From the NCBI GenBank assembly GCA_002363155.1, contig DEWH01000022.1, positions 111,206-175,205 on the forward strand: a stretch of 64,000 nucleotides of DNA, in the 5' to 3' direction. Below the pieces are notes generated by a model that was not told the DNA's origin, ran no database searches, and saw nothing but the letters and a program-made list of their open reading frames with translations. The position numbers were made by a program, and so were the translations under genes. Origin of the DNA: Ruminococcaceae bacterium UBA3215. Its GTDB lineage: Bacteria > Bacillota > Clostridia > Oscillospirales > Ruminococcaceae. Below are positions 34,907-43,841 of the stretch, piece after piece (the first letter of the stretch is position 1; each line of letters starts with the position of its first letter).

Positions 34907-34940
34907 GCCTTCCCCGAAAACATCGGAGAAGGCTTTTTTT
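34907..34940 (+). terminator. terminator-like hairpin
   Basis: GCCTTCCCCGA pairs with TCGGAGAAGGC (one mismatch), followed by TTTTTTT on the plus strand. No plus-strand gene lies upstream of it; on the minus strand the T-tract is weak, so its role is unclear. Confidence 0.5.
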
Positions 34941-34961
34941 CAATATGTCCGCAGACTTTTT

Positions 34962-35041
34962 ATTTCCGTTTTACGGGACTGAGTTTAGGGGTCCAGCCCC
35001 TTTTTAAAGGGGCTGGCGCCGTCCGCGTAGGACAAAGCGCG
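34962..35041 (-). repeat. family C 3'-end repeat, copy 5
   Basis: TTTCCGTTTTACGGGA, TTTAGGGGTCCAGCCCC, a TTTTTAAA-centred hairpin, then GCGCGTCAGCGC adjoining the PrsA-like stop. TTTCCGTTTTACGGGA is also at 14246-14261 before copy 3. Confidence 0.65.
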
Positions 35042-36202
35042 TCAGCGCTCAAGAAGCTTGTCGATCTTGTACATGCTCTTGGAACTGTCCTCGGTGAGGC
35101 TGTACGCCGCGCCTGTTGTCTTCACCATATCCGAGAACTCGTCGGATTTGAGAGATGTGCGGATATTATCAACGGTGCTCTTCGTGATCTCAGGGTATGC
35201 GAGGATATCAAGCTTCTGAACCACATAGACGTGATCGTGCTCCTCGTCCTCGACCGTTATTACCTTGACGTCGCCGGTATTCAGAGCGAATGCCTGCTTT
35301 ACGAACTCCTCGGAGGGAGTTGTGCTGTCATTCTTGATTATCTGGATAAGGGAATCCTTTTCTGCAACTTCAACCGTCTGCGCTGTTACAGCAGGTTCTT
35401 CGGAAGTCTCTGCCGCAGCGGTTTCACCTTCGGCTGTTTCAGCAGTCTCCGCTTCCGCGGCAGCCTTTGCCGCTTCTTCATCGGAAAGAGCCTGTGCATA
35501 ATCGCGGTAAACGTCCTCATAGCTTTCGCCCGCTGCGATCCTGTCGGCATAAGACTGTGCGCCGTCACCGTTTTCAAGATCATAGGGGAAGAAGTTTACT
35601 GCAATATAGTCGGAAGTGAGCGAAGCGTTGATCTCTTCCTCGGTCGCCGCAAGCTCGCCGCCCTCGCCGTAAAGGTGATCGAACAGCTGACTGCGCTTTG
35701 TGCTCTCGATCTGCATATCCTTGAAAGACTGCTCGCCGATACCAAGCTTTTCGTAGTATTCGCCGAGAATATTTACACCGTAATAATACTGTGCGTACGT
35801 ATTCTCCTCTGTCCAGAGCTGTTTTACGTTGGAATTGATGTTGGACATCTCATCTTCCGAAACTGTAAGACCGTACTGATCGAACAGCCTGTTTACCGCA
35901 ACATAACCGCGGCAGTTCTCGATCGTCTTTTCGTTTACCCAGTCGCTGAAGCTCTTTCCCTCGACTGTCTGCGAAAGATAGCTGAAGCCCTCCGCCGAGG
36001 TGTCAAGATCGGGCTGTTCCTCGCTGATCTTGCTCACAGCCTCGCCTACCGCGTTCTGCTGTTCAAGGATATAGATACCCGCCCTTATCTTCTCGCCGTC
36101 TATTGTTAGCGGATATGTCTGGCCTGATGCACACGAACCTGCGCCTGCGATCATAGCGCCGCAGAGAACGGCAAGGATCGTGTTTTTCATCGATCTTTTC
36201 AT
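35042..36202 (-). CDS. PrsA/SurA-like lipoprotein foldase, 386 aa
   Basis: A lipoprotein signal (MKRSMKNTILAVLCGAMIAG, lipobox AGSC, Cys24) leads to a SurA_N-like helical domain (about 30-185, with paired helices such as NRLFDQYGLTVSEDEM). A low-complexity Ala/Glu/Thr insert (about 240-270) follows, then a short C-terminal helical region. No canonical parvulin PPIase signature is visible, so chaperone activity without isomerase activity is possible. It likely acts outside the membrane. It lies 28 bases after pheT on the same strand. Confidence 0.78.
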   Translation of the reverse strand: MKRSMKNTILAVLCGAMIAGAGSCASGQTYPLTIDGEKIRAGIYILEQQNAVGEAVSKISEEQPDLDTSAEGFSYLSQTVEGKSFSDWVNEKTIENCRGYVAVNRLFDQYGLTVSEDEMSNINSNVKQLWTEENTYAQYYYGVNILGEYYEKLGIGEQSFKDMQIESTKRSQLFDHLYGEGGELAATEEEINASLTSDYIAVNFFPYDLENGDGAQSYADRIAAGESYEDVYRDYAQALSDEEAAKAAAEAETAETAEGETAAAETSEEPAVTAQTVEVAEKDSLIQIIKNDSTTPSEEFVKQAFALNTGDVKVITVEDEEHDHVYVVQKLDILAYPEITKSTVDNIRTSLKSDEFSDMVKTTGAAYSLTEDSSKSMYKIDKLLER

Positions 36203-36230
36203 TCTTATCTTCCTTTCTTTTTCTCCGGGG

Positions 36231-38633
36231 TCATCTCAATACTATATTTTTCTCGGAGAGTGCCTTGAGTATCTTCTCAACCGACTTGTCGGCTTCTTCC
36301 GCCTCCATGGTCTTGTCATCGCGCCGCATAACTATGCTGTACGAAAGGCTCTTCTTGCCCTCGGGGACTCCGGTGCCTTTATACATATCAAACAGTGTCA
36401 CCTGCTCAAGGTGCTTGCCGCTTGCAAGTATCGTCTCTATTATCTCGCCGGAAGTTATAGCATCATCGCATACAAGGCTCAGGTCACGGGTGATAGCCGG
36501 GAACTTCGGGAGCTGTCTGTACTTGATGTCGTTGTCGGAAAGCTCACACATCGCCGCTATATCAAGCTCCGCGATATAAATGCGCTCCTTTACTCCGTAG
36601 TTTTCGGATACTGCCGGGTGAAGTTCTCCGAGAACGCCGATGTACCTGCCGCCGGCGGTTATCTTTGCGCATCTTCCGGTATGGAATGTATCGTTGACGG
36701 ACTTTTCAAACTTAGCCTTTATGCCGGAAACTTCAAATATCGCTTCCGCAATGCCCTTGAAGGTGAAGAAATCCTCGTCCGGTCCGTAAGCGCCTATACA
36801 GAGGATATCGCGCTCTTCCGGAAGCTCCTCCGCGCTTTCTTTCGGTAGATAAACGCGTCCGATCTCGAAGAATCTTCCTTCGGGAGTGCGGTTATTGATG
36901 TTGCGGACGATAAGCTCCGTCATGGAGGGAGTCATAGTGGTGCGCATAACGCTTGTATCCTCGCCGAGAGGGCGGAGAAGCGTAACGCTCTTTCTTTGTA
37001 TTTCGGGGATCCTTATCTTTTCGTAGCTCTTCGGGGAGATGAAGCTGAATGTCATAGCTTCGAGACAGCCCTGGGATACCATTATATCCACCAGCTTGTC
37101 AGCGAATTTCTGCTCCTTTGTGATGCGGCTCCTGCTGGAGAGCTTCGGGATAGTGGAGGCTATATTGTTGTAGCCGTAAATTCTTGCGATCTCCTCGCCG
37201 ATATCGCAGGGAAGCTTCATATCTATTCTTACGCTGGGAACGGTGATCTCGTGAGTTGCGCGGTCATATACAAATCCCAGCTTCTCGAGTATCTTTATCT
37301 GCTCCTCCTCGGGGATCTCTGCACCGAGGAAGCTGTTTACCCACTTCCAGTCGTGGACAAGCTTGTGCGGGGTCTTGTTGGAGTAGTCGGCATCTATAAC
37401 AGTCTTTACTACCTCGCCGCAGCCCAGCATCTCAACAAGCTGGAGTGCGCGGTAAAGGGCGTTCTTCGCGTTGATCGGGTCAAGTCCCTTCTCGAAACGG
37501 GAACTTGCTTCTGTACGCTCGCCGACTTTTCTTGCAGTCCTGCGGACAGATACGCCGTCGAAGCACGCAGCCTCGAAGATGACCTCTGTGGTGTCGTCCC
37601 AGATGCCGCTGTACTCGCCGCCCATTACGCCCGCGACAGCCATAGGCTTTTCAGCGTCCGCGATAACAAGCATTTCGGGAGACAGTTTTACCGGCTCCTT
37701 TGCTTCATCGAGAAGTTTCAGCGTTTCGCCGTCCCTTGCGTTTCTTACGATTATCTTGTTGCCTGCGACATACCTTGCGTCGAACGCGTGCATCGGGTGA
37801 CCGTATTCAAGCATTACGAAGTTTGTGATGTCAACGAGATTGTTTATAGCGCGGACACCGCTTGCGCGAAGTCTCTCGACCATCCAGCGGGGCGAAGGTC
37901 CGATCTTTACGTTCTTGACTTTCGCAGCCATATAGCGCGAGCAGAGCTGTGTATTTTCGACTGTAACGGAAAGCTCCTTGTTGATATCGCAGTCGATACC
38001 TGTGAATGTGGGTTCCTTTACGTTGTAGGGCAGATCGAATGTAGCGCTTGCCTCTCTTGCGAGTCCGAGTACGGAAAGGCAGTCGGGGCGGTTGTTGGTG
38101 ATCTCGAACTCAACGCTTATATCGTCAAGGCCGACCGCCTTGAGTACATCGTCGCCCGGCTTCATCTTGTCGAAATCCGGGTCATCGTTGAGTATCAGCA
38201 CACCGGCGGGTGAGGAGTACGGAAAGTCGGAATTGTCCATTCCGAGCTCGTTGAACGAGCAGAACATTCCGCAGCTTTCAGCTCCGCGGAGCTTGCCCTT
38301 CTTGATCTTAACGGTGGTGTTATGCTCCTTGTCTATGACAGTGCCGCCGTCGAGAACTACGGGAACAAATGCGTCCTTTACCACGTTTGTCGCGGCTGTG
38401 ACGATCTGTATGGGAGCGTCCTTTCCGATATCGACCTGGCATATCCAGAGCTTTTCGCTGTCCTCGTGCTTCTTTATGTCGAGTACCTTTCCTATAACTA
38501 CCTTATCGACTTCTCCGCGCATCTCATGGTAAGTCTCGACTTTCGAGCCGCTCATGGTGATGCCTGCGACGAAATCCTTTATGGGCATATCGGCTTTAAC
38601 GTAATCGTTGAGCCATTTCATTGAAAGATTCAT
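36231..38633 (-). CDS. pheT: Phenylalanyl-tRNA synthetase beta subunit
   Basis: Forms the alpha2-beta2 enzyme with PheS. The 800 aa show the N-terminal EMAP-like tRNA-binding domain (40-150), B3/B4 editing domain (about 200-380), B5 (about 400-475), the catalytic-like core and the C-terminal ferredoxin-fold anticodon domain ending VEKILKALSEKNIVLR. Length is normal. The start ATG 38633 has GGAG upstream. The gene follows pheS by 47 bases. Confidence 0.96.
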   Translation of the reverse strand: MNLSMKWLNDYVKADMPIKDFVAGITMSGSKVETYHEMRGEVDKVVIGKVLDIKKHEDSEKLWICQVDIGKDAPIQIVTAATNVVKDAFVPVVLDGGTVIDKEHNTTVKIKKGKLRGAESCGMFCSFNELGMDNSDFPYSSPAGVLILNDDPDFDKMKPGDDVLKAVGLDDISVEFEITNNRPDCLSVLGLAREASATFDLPYNVKEPTFTGIDCDINKELSVTVENTQLCSRYMAAKVKNVKIGPSPRWMVERLRASGVRAINNLVDITNFVMLEYGHPMHAFDARYVAGNKIIVRNARDGETLKLLDEAKEPVKLSPEMLVIADAEKPMAVAGVMGGEYSGIWDDTTEVIFEAACFDGVSVRRTARKVGERTEASSRFEKGLDPINAKNALYRALQLVEMLGCGEVVKTVIDADYSNKTPHKLVHDWKWVNSFLGAEIPEEEQIKILEKLGFVYDRATHEITVPSVRIDMKLPCDIGEEIARIYGYNNIASTIPKLSSRSRITKEQKFADKLVDIMVSQGCLEAMTFSFISPKSYEKIRIPEIQRKSVTLLRPLGEDTSVMRTTMTPSMTELIVRNINNRTPEGRFFEIGRVYLPKESAEELPEERDILCIGAYGPDEDFFTFKGIAEAIFEVSGIKAKFEKSVNDTFHTGRCAKITAGGRYIGVLGELHPAVSENYGVKERIYIAELDIAAMCELSDNDIKYRQLPKFPAITRDLSLVCDDAITSGEIIETILASGKHLEQVTLFDMYKGTGVPEGKKSLSYSIVMRRDDKTMEAEEADKSVEKILKALSEKNIVLR

Positions 38634-38680
38634 AATTCTTACTCCAGTTAATTTTTATTGCGCCAAATGCGGACTTATCA

Positions 38681-39703
38681 TCAGAACTGCGTGAGGAAAC
38701 GGGAATCGTTCTCGTAGAGCAGTCTCATATCATCTATGTTGTATCTCATCATAGCCACGCGCTCGATGCCGATACCGAACGCAAAGCCGCTGTACTCATT
38801 CGGGTCTATGCCGCAGTTCTGCAAAACTTCCGGTCTTACCACGCCGGAACCGAGCATCTCGATCCAGCCCTCGCCCTTGCAGAGCGGACAGCCCTTGCCG
38901 CCGCACTTGAAGCAGCTGAGATCGACTTCCGCCGAGGGTTCCGTGTAGGGAAAGTGATGCGGACGGAAGCGAAGCTTTACATCGTTTCCGTATAAGCTCT
39001 TGGCGAAGTTTTCAAGTGTACCCTTGAGGTCACCGAAGGTTATATTCTTGTCAACGACAAGTCCCTCGCACTGGTGGAATATAGGCGAGTGCGTACCGTC
39101 AACAGCATCGGGACGGTAAACGCGTCCGGGGCTTATGATCGCGATAGGAGGCTTTTCCTTGAGCATTGTGCGTATCTGCACGGAAGAAGTCTGTGTTCTG
39201 AGGAGGGTCTTGTCCGTGATGTAGAATGTATCGCTTGGCTCACGGGCGGGGTGACCCTCATCTGTAAGGAGCATATCGAAAACGTACTTTGTCTCCTCTA
39301 CCTCCGGACCGTCAACAACGGTATATCCCATTCCGCGGAATATTGATTTGAGGTCTTCCAGCACTATGTTCAGCGGGTGGCGTGTACCTACTCTGCGGAT
39401 CTTGCCGGGCATTGTCACATCGACAGCCTCGGTTTTGAGTCTCTGCTCGGTGATAGCCGCCTTCAACGCTGCGGATTTCTCATTGATCGCCGCTTCAAGA
39501 GAAGCGCGGACATCATTGGCGAGCTGACCCATTACAGGGCGCTCTTCTGCGGAAAGCTGACCCATCTGCTTGAGTATGGCAGTAAGCTCACCCTTCTTTC
39601 CGAGGAACTTTACCCTGAGATCGTCAAGTGCTTTCGCGTCGGTAAGCGAAGCTATTTCCGCGGAAGCCTGTTCTTTTATTTTCTGAAGCTGTTCTTTCAT
39701 CAT
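38681..39703 (-). CDS. pheS: Phenylalanyl-tRNA synthetase alpha subunit
   Basis: Catalytic subunit of PheRS. The 340 aa have an N-terminal coiled coil (1-85), motif 2 region PGRVYRPDAVDGTHSP (about 208-223), FRPHHFPYTEPSAEVD and the C-terminal GFAFGIGIERVAMMRY. Its ATG overlaps the stop of the AI-2E transporter gene, so expression is coupled to it. No T-box leader is visible because pheS is internal to the operon. Confidence 0.96.
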   Translation of the reverse strand: MMKEQLQKIKEQASAEIASLTDAKALDDLRVKFLGKKGELTAILKQMGQLSAEERPVMGQLANDVRASLEAAINEKSAALKAAITEQRLKTEAVDVTMPGKIRRVGTRHPLNIVLEDLKSIFRGMGYTVVDGPEVEETKYVFDMLLTDEGHPAREPSDTFYITDKTLLRTQTSSVQIRTMLKEKPPIAIISPGRVYRPDAVDGTHSPIFHQCEGLVVDKNITFGDLKGTLENFAKSLYGNDVKLRFRPHHFPYTEPSAEVDLSCFKCGGKGCPLCKGEGWIEMLGSGVVRPEVLQNCGIDPNEYSGFAFGIGIERVAMMRYNIDDMRLLYENDSRFLTQF

Positions 39704-41067
39704 TGTTTTGTCTTCTGCTCCTTTTCCTTTGCTTTTTCTTCGATAAGTTTTATCTCTTTCCTCACCGCACCGGTGATCTTTCTCTCTTTTTTGGGTTTAA
39801 GCGAGTCGAGCCACTCCTCGTCTGCGTCTTTCTCCTCGTCCGTATAAACATAGTCGTCGGTATATTTGTCGGTATCGTCCCGCTGATAAACCGCGCTTTC
39901 AGCAGGCAGCGACTTCTTTCTGAGCCTGCCCTCAAGGAACTCCTTGAACAGCATATAGATTATTGCGAATACAGGCACCGCGAGAAGCATTCCCACGAAT
40001 CCGAACAGACCGCCGCCTACGATGATGCCGATGAGCACCCATACCGACGGAACGCCGATCCTGTCGCCCTGAATGAGCGGGACCATGATGTTGCCGTCGA
40101 ACTGCTGCATCGCCACCATGAATATGCCTATCCAGAGTGCCTTGATCGGGTCGGCGAGCAGGGTTATGAAGCAGACCGGGATACCGCCGATAAAGGGTCC
40201 GAAGAACGGTATCACGTTCGTGCAGGCGATTATAACTGCCATAAGTATGGGGTAGGGCGTGCCGATTATCGTAGCGCCGATGAAAGTCATGCAGCCTACA
40301 AAGAACGCGTCTATTATTATACCTATTATATAATGGCTGAATATATCGTTGATCTTCTTGGAGACCGCAAGCACGGACTGGACTTTGCTGTTGCGGAAGA
40401 ACGCGAACAGAAGCTTTTTAGCCTGTGCTTTAAGCATTTCCTTCGAGAGAACAAGGTAAACCGCTATGATAAAGCCGATTATGAAGTCCTTGAATCCGAG
40501 GATAAAGCTCAGAACGCCGCCGCCTATCTTCGAGCCGAAAGCGAAGACCTGTGACGATATGTCCGTCCAGCTTGTCGAAAGGAAGTTTTCTATCTGGCTT
40601 ATGGGGTTCTCGATTATCTCGATGATCTGCGGATAGCCGACGAACGTCTCCGACGCCCATTTGAGGAAGTTGTCCGCGTAGCTGTTGAAATTTGAGACAA
40701 GCCCGGAAAGGCTTGAAATAAACTGAGGGACAATAAGAAGCACAAGTCCGGTCAGCAGAGCAAGCGTCAGTATCACCACGATAGTGACGGAAAGGTTCTT
40801 AATAAGATGGTAAGTCTTTTTTGAACCCTTTTTAGCCTCTGCCCATTTCCCGAAAACTTTGTGCCTGAAAAACTCCACAGCTGGATTCATCAGATACGCT
40901 ATGACGACACCCCAAAGTATCGGGGCTATCGTCTCACCGAAAATATCAAACATCTCACGCAGATTCGGTATAGCCTGCGCGCTCATGAGCAGGAATCCGC
41001 TCACTACTATAACGATGACCGCAAGTACGGCTATCTGTTTGTATTTCCGGTTTATCTTGAATCTCAT
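39700..41067 (-). CDS. AI-2E family transporter, 455 aa
   Basis: Seven to eight hydrophobic segments (about 12-32, 40-60, 80-110, 185-205, 235-260, 265-290, 300-345) with the family's FVGCMTFIGATIIGTPYPIL and IPFFGPFIGGIPVCFI regions. Family members export small molecules or ions (TqsA, YdiK types); substrate here is unknown. The C-terminal tail (about 375-455) is highly charged, with acidic then Lys-rich stretches. It heads a run AI-2E-pheS-pheT-PrsA-like; a link with PheRS is probably only cotranscription. Confidence 0.9.
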   Translation of the reverse strand: MRFKINRKYKQIAVLAVIVIVVSGFLLMSAQAIPNLREMFDIFGETIAPILWGVVIAYLMNPAVEFFRHKVFGKWAEAKKGSKKTYHLIKNLSVTIVVILTLALLTGLVLLIVPQFISSLSGLVSNFNSYADNFLKWASETFVGYPQIIEIIENPISQIENFLSTSWTDISSQVFAFGSKIGGGVLSFILGFKDFIIGFIIAVYLVLSKEMLKAQAKKLLFAFFRNSKVQSVLAVSKKINDIFSHYIIGIIIDAFFVGCMTFIGATIIGTPYPILMAVIIACTNVIPFFGPFIGGIPVCFITLLADPIKALWIGIFMVAMQQFDGNIMVPLIQGDRIGVPSVWVLIGIIVGGGLFGFVGMLLAVPVFAIIYMLFKEFLEGRLRKKSLPAESAVYQRDDTDKYTDDYVYTDEEKDADEEWLDSLKPKKERKITGAVRKEIKLIEEKAKEKEQKTKQ

Positions 41068-41139
41068 TTATATCAGTCCCGTATATCTCACCGATTAACT
41101 ATTACTTACATATTGCGGTCTTTGCCGGATCCGTTTATT

Positions 41140-41340
41140 AACGAACAATGAATAGTGAATAAATTATAATGAATAATGCAGAAACGCCGCAGAAACTCTC
41201 TGCGCTTTTTATTATTCACTATAATTTATTCATTCTTCATTATTCATTGAGCCGCGTCAGCGGCGTTTCTTGCATGGAGCCTTCGCCAATCCACTGCATT
41301 TCTTGCTGTAGCTGATATAATACCGTTCTTTCTGATACAG
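41140..41340. repeat. mixed intergenic repeats (AT-rich inverted repeat plus family A remnant)
   Basis: GAATAGTGAATAAATTATAATG and its inverse ATTATTCACTATAATTTATTC flank a GCGCAGAGAG-type hairpin and CGCCGCTGACGCGG. At 41275-41300 a degraded family A core (CTTCGCCAATCCACTGCATT) is visible. Confidence 0.5.
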
Positions 41341-41363
41341 CAGTCGTCGGCGCGGACTCCGCG

Positions 41364-41438
41364 TGGCACCCCCTACCGGAATCGAACCGATAACTAACCC
41401 TTAGGAGGGGTTTGTTATATCCATTTAACTAAGGAGGC
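41364..41438 (-). tRNA. tRNA-Arg (anticodon CCT)
   Basis: The minus strand folds as a full cloverleaf. The acceptor is GCCTCCT/AGGGGGT, with a G-U closing pair. The D arm is GTTA/TAAC, and the anticodon arm AACCC-CTCCTAA-GGGTT gives CCT (41403-41405), reading AGG. The T arm is ATCGG-TTCGATT-CCGGT. The 3' CCA is encoded (41364-41366). A good promoter lies just upstream. Confidence 0.95.
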
Positions 41439-41455
41439 ATAAATAAACTCCATTT

Positions 41456-41484
41456 ATTATACTACGTTTCCGCAAAAAATACAA
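41456..41484 (-). promoter_or_regulatory. promoter of tRNA-Arg
   Basis: Minus strand TTGTAT (41479-41484), 17 bases, TATAAT (41456-41461), ending 18 bases before the tRNA. Transcription could continue into the AI-2E-pheST run. Confidence 0.7.
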
Positions 41485-41576
41485 GAGCTAAATGCAACTT
41501 TTTTCAAATTATACATATTATATAGTAAAAGCGCAGTGAAAACAGGTGTTTTTTCAAGAAAATTTTTGTCAAACTA

Positions 41577-41605
41577 TTGACAAAAAGTCAAATGTGATGT
41601 ATAAT
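41577..41605 (+). promoter_or_regulatory. sigma-A promoter of the rimP-nusA-infB operon
   Basis: TTGACA (41577-41582), 17 bases, TATAAT (41600-41605), both perfect. Confidence 0.85.
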
Positions 41606-41616
41606 AACCGTAGTGT

Positions 41617-41641
41617 AAGACCGGGTTGACAATCCGGTCTT
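41617..41641 (+). promoter_or_regulatory. 5'-end hairpin of the rimP leader
   Basis: AAGACCGG pairs perfectly with CCGGTCTT near the predicted mRNA start, followed by AATTGTTAT. It could stabilise the transcript or act as a weak NusA-sensitive attenuator; the latter is inference. Confidence 0.5.
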
Positions 41642-41665
41642 AATTGTTATGATAAAAGTTCGGGG

Positions 41666-42142
41666 GTGACGGATACGGCTGAAAAGAACAGCAGGATCGA
41701 AGAACGCGCAAGAGAAGCGGTAATGCCGGTAATAGAGCAGAACGGGCTTAAACTCTGGGACGTGTGCTTTGAAAAAGAAGGCGCTATGTGGTATCTGCGG
41801 ATCCTCGTGGATAAGGACGGCGGGATCGACAGCGACGAGTGTGAGGACATCTCCCGGCCCATAAACGAGATAATCGACCGGCAGGATTTCATAGGCAAAG
41901 TCGATATCCTTGAAGTCGGCTCGCCCGGACTCACCAAAAAACTGCGCCGACCCGAGCATTTCGTCTCCTGCACCGGTGAGCGCATAAGAGTAACCAAACG
42001 GGACGAAAAGGGCAAAGAATACAGCGTTTACGGCACCCTCGCCGCGTATGACGAAGAAGCCGGAACGATAACGCTCGAAAATGAAGACGGAAAAGAAACT
42101 ATTGCAGTCGCCGACTGCGTAAAGATCAATTCGGATCTGTAA
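41666..42142 (+). CDS. rimP: Ribosome maturation factor RimP
   Basis: Assists 30S subunit assembly. The 158 aa show the N-terminal domain (LWDVCFEKEGAMWYLRILVD, about 30-49), SDECEDISRPI and the DxxEVGSPGL-type signature (DILEVGSPGLTKKL), then the C-terminal SH3-like domain. The start is GTG at 41666; no in-frame ATG fits. The ribosome-binding site is weak (only a G-run next to the start), so translation may be limited. It is first in the operon, 21 bases before nusA. Confidence 0.92.
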   Translation: MTDTAEKNSRIEERAREAVMPVIEQNGLKLWDVCFEKEGAMWYLRILVDKDGGIDSDECEDISRPINEIIDRQDFIGKVDILEVGSPGLTKKLRRPEHFVSCTGERIRVTKRDEKGKEYSVYGTLAAYDEEAGTITLENEDGKETIAVADCVKINSDL

Positions 42143-42163
42143 TAACAGGAGGAATAACGGAAA

Positions 42164-43225
42164 ATGGCTAAATCCAACACAGCAGAGCTTATGGAGGCTC
42201 TCACCCTGCTCGCAAAGGAAAAGGGGATAGAAGCCGAGGTTCTTGTGGAAAAGATACAGGCGGCTCTCGTGATAGCAATAAAGAAGGACTATCCGAGAAG
42301 CGAGAATATAAATTTTGATATCGACCTTGCAAAGGGCAGGTTCGATGTCGCTATAATGAAGAATGTAGTCGAGACTGTCGAGGATCCCGCAAATGAGATC
42401 GCCCTCGAAGATGCAAGAGCCGTAAGCAAGCGCCTAAACGTCGGTGATATGTGTCCGCTCAAGCTCGATACCAAGCACTTCGGAAGAATTGCCGCACAGA
42501 CCGCAAAGCAGGTCATCAAGCAGGGCATCAAGGAAGTTGAGCGCGAACAGCTCGTTGCGCAGTGGGGCGGCCTCCAGAACGAGGCTATCTCCGCCGAGGT
42601 AAAGAAGATCGAGACAGACTCGCTCAACGCGCTTGTAAGCGTCAACGGCAGCGAGGTAATGCTGTTCAGGAACGATCAGATACCCGGAGAGGTGCTGCAT
42701 GAGGGCGATATCGTAAAGGTATTCGTTTCGGGAGTTTCCTCAGACGACAGAAGACCTACGCTCCGCGTTTCGAGAACTCACCGCGACCTTATAAGAAGGC
42801 TGTTCGAGCTCGAAGTTCCGGAGATCGCAGACGGAACGGTGGAGATAAAGTCCATAAGCCGTGAGGCAGGTTCAAGAAGCAAGGTAGCCGTTATCAGCAA
42901 CAACGAGAATGTTGACGCGCTCGGCGCCTGCATAGGACCCCAGAGAGGACGTATCACGAAGATATGTGAGGAGCTCTGCGGAGAGAAGATAGACGTAGTC
43001 AAGTACAGCGACGATCCGAAGGAGTATATCAAGCAGGCACTCAAGCCCGCAAACGTTATAAGCGTCGATATCCCGGACGAGGAAGTAAGAGCGTGCTCGG
43101 TGGTAGTGCCGGATAACCAGCTCTCCCTCGCTATCGGAAACAAGGGTCAGAACGCAAAGCTTGCAGCAAGACTTACAGGATTCAAGATAGACATAAAGCC
43201 GGAAAGCGGATTTTTTGAGGGCTGA
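42164..43225 (+). CDS. nusA: Transcription termination/antitermination factor NusA
   Basis: Binds RNA polymerase and nascent RNA to modulate pausing, termination and antitermination. The 353 aa hold the N-terminal polymerase-binding domain (1-125), S1 domain (about 135-200), KH1 (ALGACIGPQRGRI, about 246-258) and KH2 (LSLAIGNKGQNAKLAARLTG, about 321-340). It lacks the C-terminal acidic repeats of enterobacterial NusA, as is usual in Firmicutes. AGGAGG lies before the ATG. Confidence 0.96.
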   Translation: MAKSNTAELMEALTLLAKEKGIEAEVLVEKIQAALVIAIKKDYPRSENINFDIDLAKGRFDVAIMKNVVETVEDPANEIALEDARAVSKRLNVGDMCPLKLDTKHFGRIAAQTAKQVIKQGIKEVEREQLVAQWGGLQNEAISAEVKKIETDSLNALVSVNGSEVMLFRNDQIPGEVLHEGDIVKVFVSGVSSDDRRPTLRVSRTHRDLIRRLFELEVPEIADGTVEIKSISREAGSRSKVAVISNNENVDALGACIGPQRGRITKICEELCGEKIDVVKYSDDPKEYIKQALKPANVISVDIPDEEVRACSVVVPDNQLSLAIGNKGQNAKLAARLTGFKIDIKPESGFFEG

Positions 43226-43268
43226 TGACAGCGCCCGCCGCCGCGCGGTTCAGTGAGAAAAGAGATAT

Positions 43269-43532
43269 ATGGGAAAGAATGTACCGCTCAGAAAATGTCT
43301 CGGGTGTGAAGAGATGCTCGGGAAAAAGGGATTGCTCCGCGTGGTAAGATCGAAGGACGGAGAGATCTCGGCAGACCTTACGGGCAAGAAGTCCGGCAGA
43401 GGAGCATATATCTGCAACGATATGGAATGCTTCGAGAAAGCCGTGAAGAAGCGCAGCCTCGAAAGAGCGCTGAAATGCGCGATACCCGCGGAGGTATATG
43501 AGAAACTGAGGGAGCAGATACAGAATGGATAA
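43269..43532 (+). CDS. ylxR: YlxR/RnpM family RNA-binding protein
   Basis: 87 aa with the family motif RKCLGC (8-13), VVRSKDGEISADLTGKKSGR and GRGAYIC. B. subtilis YlxR (RnpM) binds and inhibits RNase P, and the gene regularly sits between nusA and infB. The gap of about 43 bases after nusA holds only a modest ribosome-binding site (GAGAAAAGAGATAT). It overlaps the next gene by 8 bases. Confidence 0.93.
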   Translation: MGKNVPLRKCLGCEEMLGKKGLLRVVRSKDGEISADLTGKKSGRGAYICNDMECFEKAVKKRSLERALKCAIPAEVYEKLREQIQNG

Positions 43533-43827
43533 GATACTCGGGACGATAGGTCTCTGCATACGCGCAGGAAAGCTTGTTCACGGCTTCGATGCGGTAATGG
43601 CGGAGATAAAGGACAATGCAGGCAAGGTCAGCGGAGTCCTTACAGCTTCCGATCTTTCGGAAAAGACGAAGAAGGAAGTCGCGTTCCACTGCGAAAAGGC
43701 GGGCGTTGAAGTCACGGAGATTCCGGAAACGCTCGACGAACTCAAACAGGTGACAGGAAAGAGAACGGGGATACTCGCCGTTCTTGATGACGGACTTTAC
43801 GGTTCGATAATTAAAAACATTCATTGA
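43525..43827 (+). CDS. ylxQ: YlxQ, L7Ae-family ribosomal/K-turn protein
   Basis: 100 aa of L7Ae/L30e fold: LGLCIRAGKLVHG-type start (TIGLCIRAGKLVHGFDAV), a central helix with KKEVAFHCEKAG and TGKRTGILAVLDDGLYGSI at the end. Relatives bind kink-turn RNA. It lies within the nusA-infB operon as in most Firmicutes; its physiological RNA partner is not established. Confidence 0.92.
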   Translation: MDKILGTIGLCIRAGKLVHGFDAVMAEIKDNAGKVSGVLTASDLSEKTKKEVAFHCEKAGVEVTEIPETLDELKQVTGKRTGILAVLDDGLYGSIIKNIH

Positions 43828-43841
43828 CCGGGGGAAAACGA

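Noticed and set aside
34762..34923. 54-residue N-terminal extension of the cysteine desulfurase
   Set aside because: The extension is Arg/Ser-rich, runs through a family B repeat and the terminator hairpin, and a good start with AGGAG exists at 34761.
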